DNA of 15,836 nt from Gaopeijia sp032250675 (GTDB lineage: Bacteria; Gemmatimonadota; Gemmatimonadetes; Longimicrobiales; Gaopeijiaceae). The DNA lies in assembly GCA_032250675.1 (NCBI GenBank), contig JAVVEY010000066.1, positions 1 through 15,836 of the forward strand. Reading direction: 5' to 3'. Both the position numbers and the translations under genes were made by a program. Positions 13,445-15,836 of the stretch are shown here, piece by piece. Within the stretch, counting starts at the first letter, position 1. The number at the start of each line of letters is the position of its first letter. The notes under the pieces were generated by a model, which worked only from the letters and a program-made list of their open reading frames with translations, was not told the DNA's origin and did no database searches.

Positions 13445-14245
13445 ATGTCAGACAAGACGCTCGTCGGTTACGAAGTGAAGGGCAAGCTCGCCTTTCTCAC
13501 CCTCGATGATCCGCCCGCCAACACCTACACGCACGAGATGATGCGTCAGCTCGACGACGCGATCGTCACGGCGCGCTTCGACCGCAACGTCGAGGTGATC
13601 GTGCTCACCGGAAACGGCGAGAAGTTCTTCAGCGCGGGCGCGAATATCGGGATGCTCAACGATGCGGATCCCGGCTGGAAGTACTGCTTCTGCCTGCACG
13701 CCAACGAGACGCTCAACCGGCTGGAGCACACCCCGAAACTCGTGATCGCCGCACTCAACGGGCACACCGTCGGGGGCGGGCTCGAGATCGCGATGGCTGC
13801 CGACCTGCGCATCGCACGCAAGGACGCGGGCAGGATCGGTCTGCCCGAGGTGAATCTGGGCGTCCTCCCGGGTACGGGCGGCACGCAGCGGCTCGCGCGT
13901 CTCGTGGGCAAGGCGAAGGCGATCGAGCTGATGGTCACGGGCGATCTCGTCGACTTCGATGAAGCGAAGGATCTCGGGATCGTCAATCAGGTGATCGATT
14001 CGGACTCGCACGACGACTTCATGGAGAAGATCGTCGAGTACGCCGAGCGCTTCACCTCGCCCGGCGCGGCTTCGATGGCGGTGGGAATGATCAAGCGGTC
14101 GGTGCAGACGGGGATCGAGCTCCCCTTCGAGAGCGCGCTCGCGGTGGAGCGGGAACTCCAGGCGCAGCTCTTCGCCAGCGCCGACGCGAAGGAGGGGATC
14201 GCGGCGTACGTCGAGAAGCGGAAGGCCGAGTTCTCGGGGGAGTGA
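13445..14245 (+). CDS. Enoyl-CoA hydratase/isomerase family protein (crotonase fold)
   Basis: The product is 266 aa from ATG 13445, the normal length for single-domain crotonases. These hydrate trans-2-enoyl-CoA to 3-hydroxyacyl-CoA in beta-oxidation and related acyl-CoA degradation. The oxyanion-hole region is FSAGANIGM (62-70) and VGGGLE. Both catalytic glutamates appear present, E114 in GGGLEIAM and E135 in LPEVNLGVLPGTGGTQRL. The spacing is 21 residues rather than the 20 of rat mitochondrial hydratase, so a one-residue insertion lies between them. The gene starts 166 bp after aconitase, so it probably has its own promoter. Its stop overlaps the GTGA at the front of the aldehyde dehydrogenase gene. 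Isomerase or lyase activity is possible in this fold. Confidence 0.92.
   Translation: MSDKTLVGYEVKGKLAFLTLDDPPANTYTHEMMRQLDDAIVTARFDRNVEVIVLTGNGEKFFSAGANIGMLNDADPGWKYCFCLHANETLNRLEHTPKLVIAALNGHTVGGGLEIAMAADLRIARKDAGRIGLPEVNLGVLPGTGGTQRLARLVGKAKAIELMVTGDLVDFDEAKDLGIVNQVIDSDSHDDFMEKIVEYAERFTSPGAASMAVGMIKRSVQTGIELPFESALAVERELQAQLFASADAKEGIAAYVEKRKAEFSGE
14236..14242 (+). promoter_or_regulatory. Ribosome-binding site of the aldehyde dehydrogenase gene
   Basis: GGGGGAG lies 5 nt before ATG 14248. It favours this ATG over the in-frame GTG 14242, which forms the GTGA overlap with the hydratase stop. Confidence 0.55.
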
Positions 14246-14247
14246 CG

Positions 14248-15735
14248 ATGGCGAACGACGGCACGAAGGCCGGATCCGCCATCGACGCGCCCCTCCGGAC
14301 GCAGGCCTTCATCGGAGGGGCGTGGCACGACGCTGAAGGCGGAACCTTCGCCACGACGAATCCCGCCACGGGGAAGGAGATCGCGCAGGTCGCGCGGTGC
14401 GGCGCACCGGAGATCGATGCCGCGGTGACCGCGGCGCGTTCAGCCATGGACTCGCCCGCCTGGCGGCGCATCGACCCGCACGAGCGCGCGGCGGTGCTCC
14501 ATCGCTTCGCCGATCTCATCGAGGCGAATGGCGACGAGCTGGCCCGCCTCGAGACGCAGGACAACGGCAAGACGTACTTCGAGTCGCGCCGGATCGACGT
14601 GCCCTCGACCGCGGGGACCTTCCGGTACTTCGCTGGGCTCGCCGACAAGATCTTCGGGCGCACGATCCCGGTCTCGGGGTCGTTTCTGAACTACACGCTG
14701 CGCGAGCCGATCGGGGTCGTGGGGTGCATCACCCCCTGGAACTTCCCGATGAATATCGCGAGCTGGAAGGTCGCGCCCGCGCTCGCCTGCGGGAACGCGG
14801 TCATCCTCAAGCCGGCTGAGCAGACTCCACTCACCGCGCTCCGTCTCGCCGAGCTCGCCGCGGAAGCGGGGCTCCCCGACGGGGTCTTCAATGTGGTGCC
14901 CGGCTTCGGGCCCGAGGCGGGTGAAGCGCTCGTCGACCACCCGGGGGTGGATGCGATCGCCTTCACCGGCTCGACCGAGGTGGGGCGGCTCATCGCCGAG
15001 CGCGCCGCTCGTACACTCAAGAAGGTCAGCCTCGAGCTCGGCGGGAAGTCGCCGAATATCATCTTCGCTGACGCCGATCTGAAGGCGGCGGTACGCGGCG
15101 CGACCACCGGGATCTTCTACGGGAAGGGCGAGGTGTGCGCCGCGGGCTCGCGCATCCTCGTCCAGCGCAGCGTCTACGACGAGGTGGTCGAAGCGCTGGC
15201 GGAGCGCGCCGCCGGGATGACCGTGGGCGACCCGATGGAGAAGGGCACCCGGCTCGGCGCGATCGTGAGTGGAGAGCAGCTCGAGCGCGTCCTGGGGTAC
15301 GTCGAGGCCGGGAAGCGTGAGGGCGCGCGGCTTGTCGCGGGTGGGGAGCGCCGAGAGGTCGAGGGCGCGGGCAACTTCGTCGAGGCCACCGTCTTCGCCG
15401 ACGTCACCTCGGGGATGACGATCGCCCGCGAGGAGATCTTCGGGCCCGTCGCCGCGGTGATCCCCTTCGACGACGTCGACGACGCGATCGCGATCGCCAA
15501 CGACACGATCTACGGGCTCGCGAGCGGTGTGTGGACGCGCGACATCGGCACGGCGCACCGCGTGGCACGCGACCTCCAGGCGGGCACCGTCTGGGTCAAC
15601 CACTACAACGGGTACGATCCCGGCAGCCCCTTCGGTGGCTACAAGGAGAGCGGGTACGGGCGCGACCTCGGTGTGGACGCCGCGATCGAGAAGTACACGC
15701 AGGTCAAGAGCGTCTGGGTGGCGGTCGATGGATGA
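14248..15735 (+). CDS. NAD(P)-dependent aldehyde dehydrogenase
   Basis: The product is 495 aa, full length for the ALDH superfamily, and oxidises an aldehyde to the acid. Catalytic residues are visible: N165 (ITPWNFPMN), K188 (ILKPAEQTPL), E263 (SLELGGKSPN), nucleophile C297 (GKGEVCAAGSR) and E396 (REEIFGPV). The glycine motif FTGSTEVG (239-246) binds the cofactor. The end (GGYKESGYGRDLG) resembles the betaine/gamma-aminobutyraldehyde and retinal dehydrogenase group. The natural substrate cannot be read from the sequence. The position between an enoyl-CoA hydratase and a thiolase start, with overlaps on both sides, suggests the catabolism of a compound passing through an aldehyde and then CoA thioesters. 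Start chosen at ATG 14248; GTG 14242 adds two residues. Confidence 0.95.
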   Translation: MANDGTKAGSAIDAPLRTQAFIGGAWHDAEGGTFATTNPATGKEIAQVARCGAPEIDAAVTAARSAMDSPAWRRIDPHERAAVLHRFADLIEANGDELARLETQDNGKTYFESRRIDVPSTAGTFRYFAGLADKIFGRTIPVSGSFLNYTLREPIGVVGCITPWNFPMNIASWKVAPALACGNAVILKPAEQTPLTALRLAELAAEAGLPDGVFNVVPGFGPEAGEALVDHPGVDAIAFTGSTEVGRLIAERAARTLKKVSLELGGKSPNIIFADADLKAAVRGATTGIFYGKGEVCAAGSRILVQRSVYDEVVEALAERAAGMTVGDPMEKGTRLGAIVSGEQLERVLGYVEAGKREGARLVAGGERREVEGAGNFVEATVFADVTSGMTIAREEIFGPVAAVIPFDDVDDAIAIANDTIYGLASGVWTRDIGTAHRVARDLQAGTVWVNHYNGYDPGSPFGGYKESGYGRDLGVDAAIEKYTQVKSVWVAVDG

Positions 15736-15817
15736 TGACGTCGTCCTGATCGACGGCGTGCGAACGCCGATCGGGCGCCACGGCGGCGCGCTCGCCTCGA
15801 TCCGGATCGCGGGATAG
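15728..15817 (+). pseudogene. Thiolase (acetyl-CoA acyltransferase) N-terminal fragment with an early stop
   Basis: From ATG 15728, overlapping the dehydrogenase stop by 8 nt, the frame reads MDDDVVLIDGVRTPIGRHGG then ALASIR. This is the characteristic thiolase N-terminus (VRTPIGRxGGALA), closest in style to beta-ketoadipyl-CoA/acetyl-CoA thiolases. The frame then ends at TAG 15815-15817 after 29 codons. A real thiolase is about 390-400 aa and continues RPDDLAA at this point. Another frame from 15814 reads IAIAGAL, which would fit the next thiolase helix. A small deletion with frameshift near 15803-15813 is therefore likely, though only 19 bases follow. Either the gene is broken or the sequence has an error. 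Confidence 0.6.
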
Positions 15818-15836
15818 CGATTGCGGGCGCCCTCGA

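Noticed and set aside
10339..13455. A 1038-codon open frame antisense to aconitase
   Set aside because: It mirrors the aconitase codons in GC-rich DNA, is rich in R/D/E/H/V/G with no recognisable domain, and runs across two intergenic regions. Aconitase itself is unmistakable on the other strand.

Overview
This GC-rich window has strong G/C preference at codon third positions. It looks like a chromosomal segment of a free-living aerobic bacterium, most likely a Gemmatimonadota or Acidobacteriota relative. The clues are an ADOP-type FtsX/MacB permease, a secreted six-bladed beta-propeller protein, a two-domain glyoxalase-like gene, and frequent GTG starts with GTGA stop/start overlaps. The taxonomic call is inference; the window holds no rRNA or other marker gene.

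Layout, left to right. (1) 1-1554, plus strand: the C-terminal two thirds of an ADOP ABC-transporter permease. (2) 1649-2256: a two-domain VOC/glyoxalase-like gene broken by an out-of-frame internal deletion at about 1893-1900. (3) 2478-3897: a small secreted cysteine-rich protein whose end overlaps the start of a secreted beta-propeller protein. A perfect 12-bp inverted repeat sits in the propeller's signal-peptide codons. (4) 3962-4215: tRNA-Leu(CAA) on the minus strand, with displaced fragments of its own 3' part in direct and inverted orientation beside it. (5) 10169 down to 4276, minus strand: a tightly overlapping four-gene operon. Its order is a membrane GAF-PAS histidine kinase, a single-domain receiver, a soluble hybrid kinase (REC-PAS-PAS-HisKA-HATPase-REC), and a CynX/NimT-type MFS transporter. 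The transporter appears to start at a CTG fused to the kinase stop codon. (6) 10441-13278, plus strand: aconitase A, divergent from the kinase operon across a 271-bp intergenic region with short tandem repeats and a hairpin. (7) 13445-15817, plus strand: enoyl-CoA hydratase, aldehyde dehydrogenase and the first 26-29 codons of a thiolase, overlapping end to start. This suggests an acyl-CoA or aromatic-acid catabolic operon, but the thiolase frame stops early.

Functionally, the kinase operon has three receiver domains and two kinase cores but no DNA-binding output domain and no visible HPt domain. Its output must be encoded elsewhere, or act through protein-protein contacts. The aconitase and the hydratase/dehydrogenase genes point to respiratory carbon metabolism. 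I see no CRISPR array, phage gene, transposase or defence system. The most unusual signals are the tRNA-fragment cluster, the apparent CTG start of the transporter, the two decayed reading frames and the hairpin inside the overlapping gene pair.
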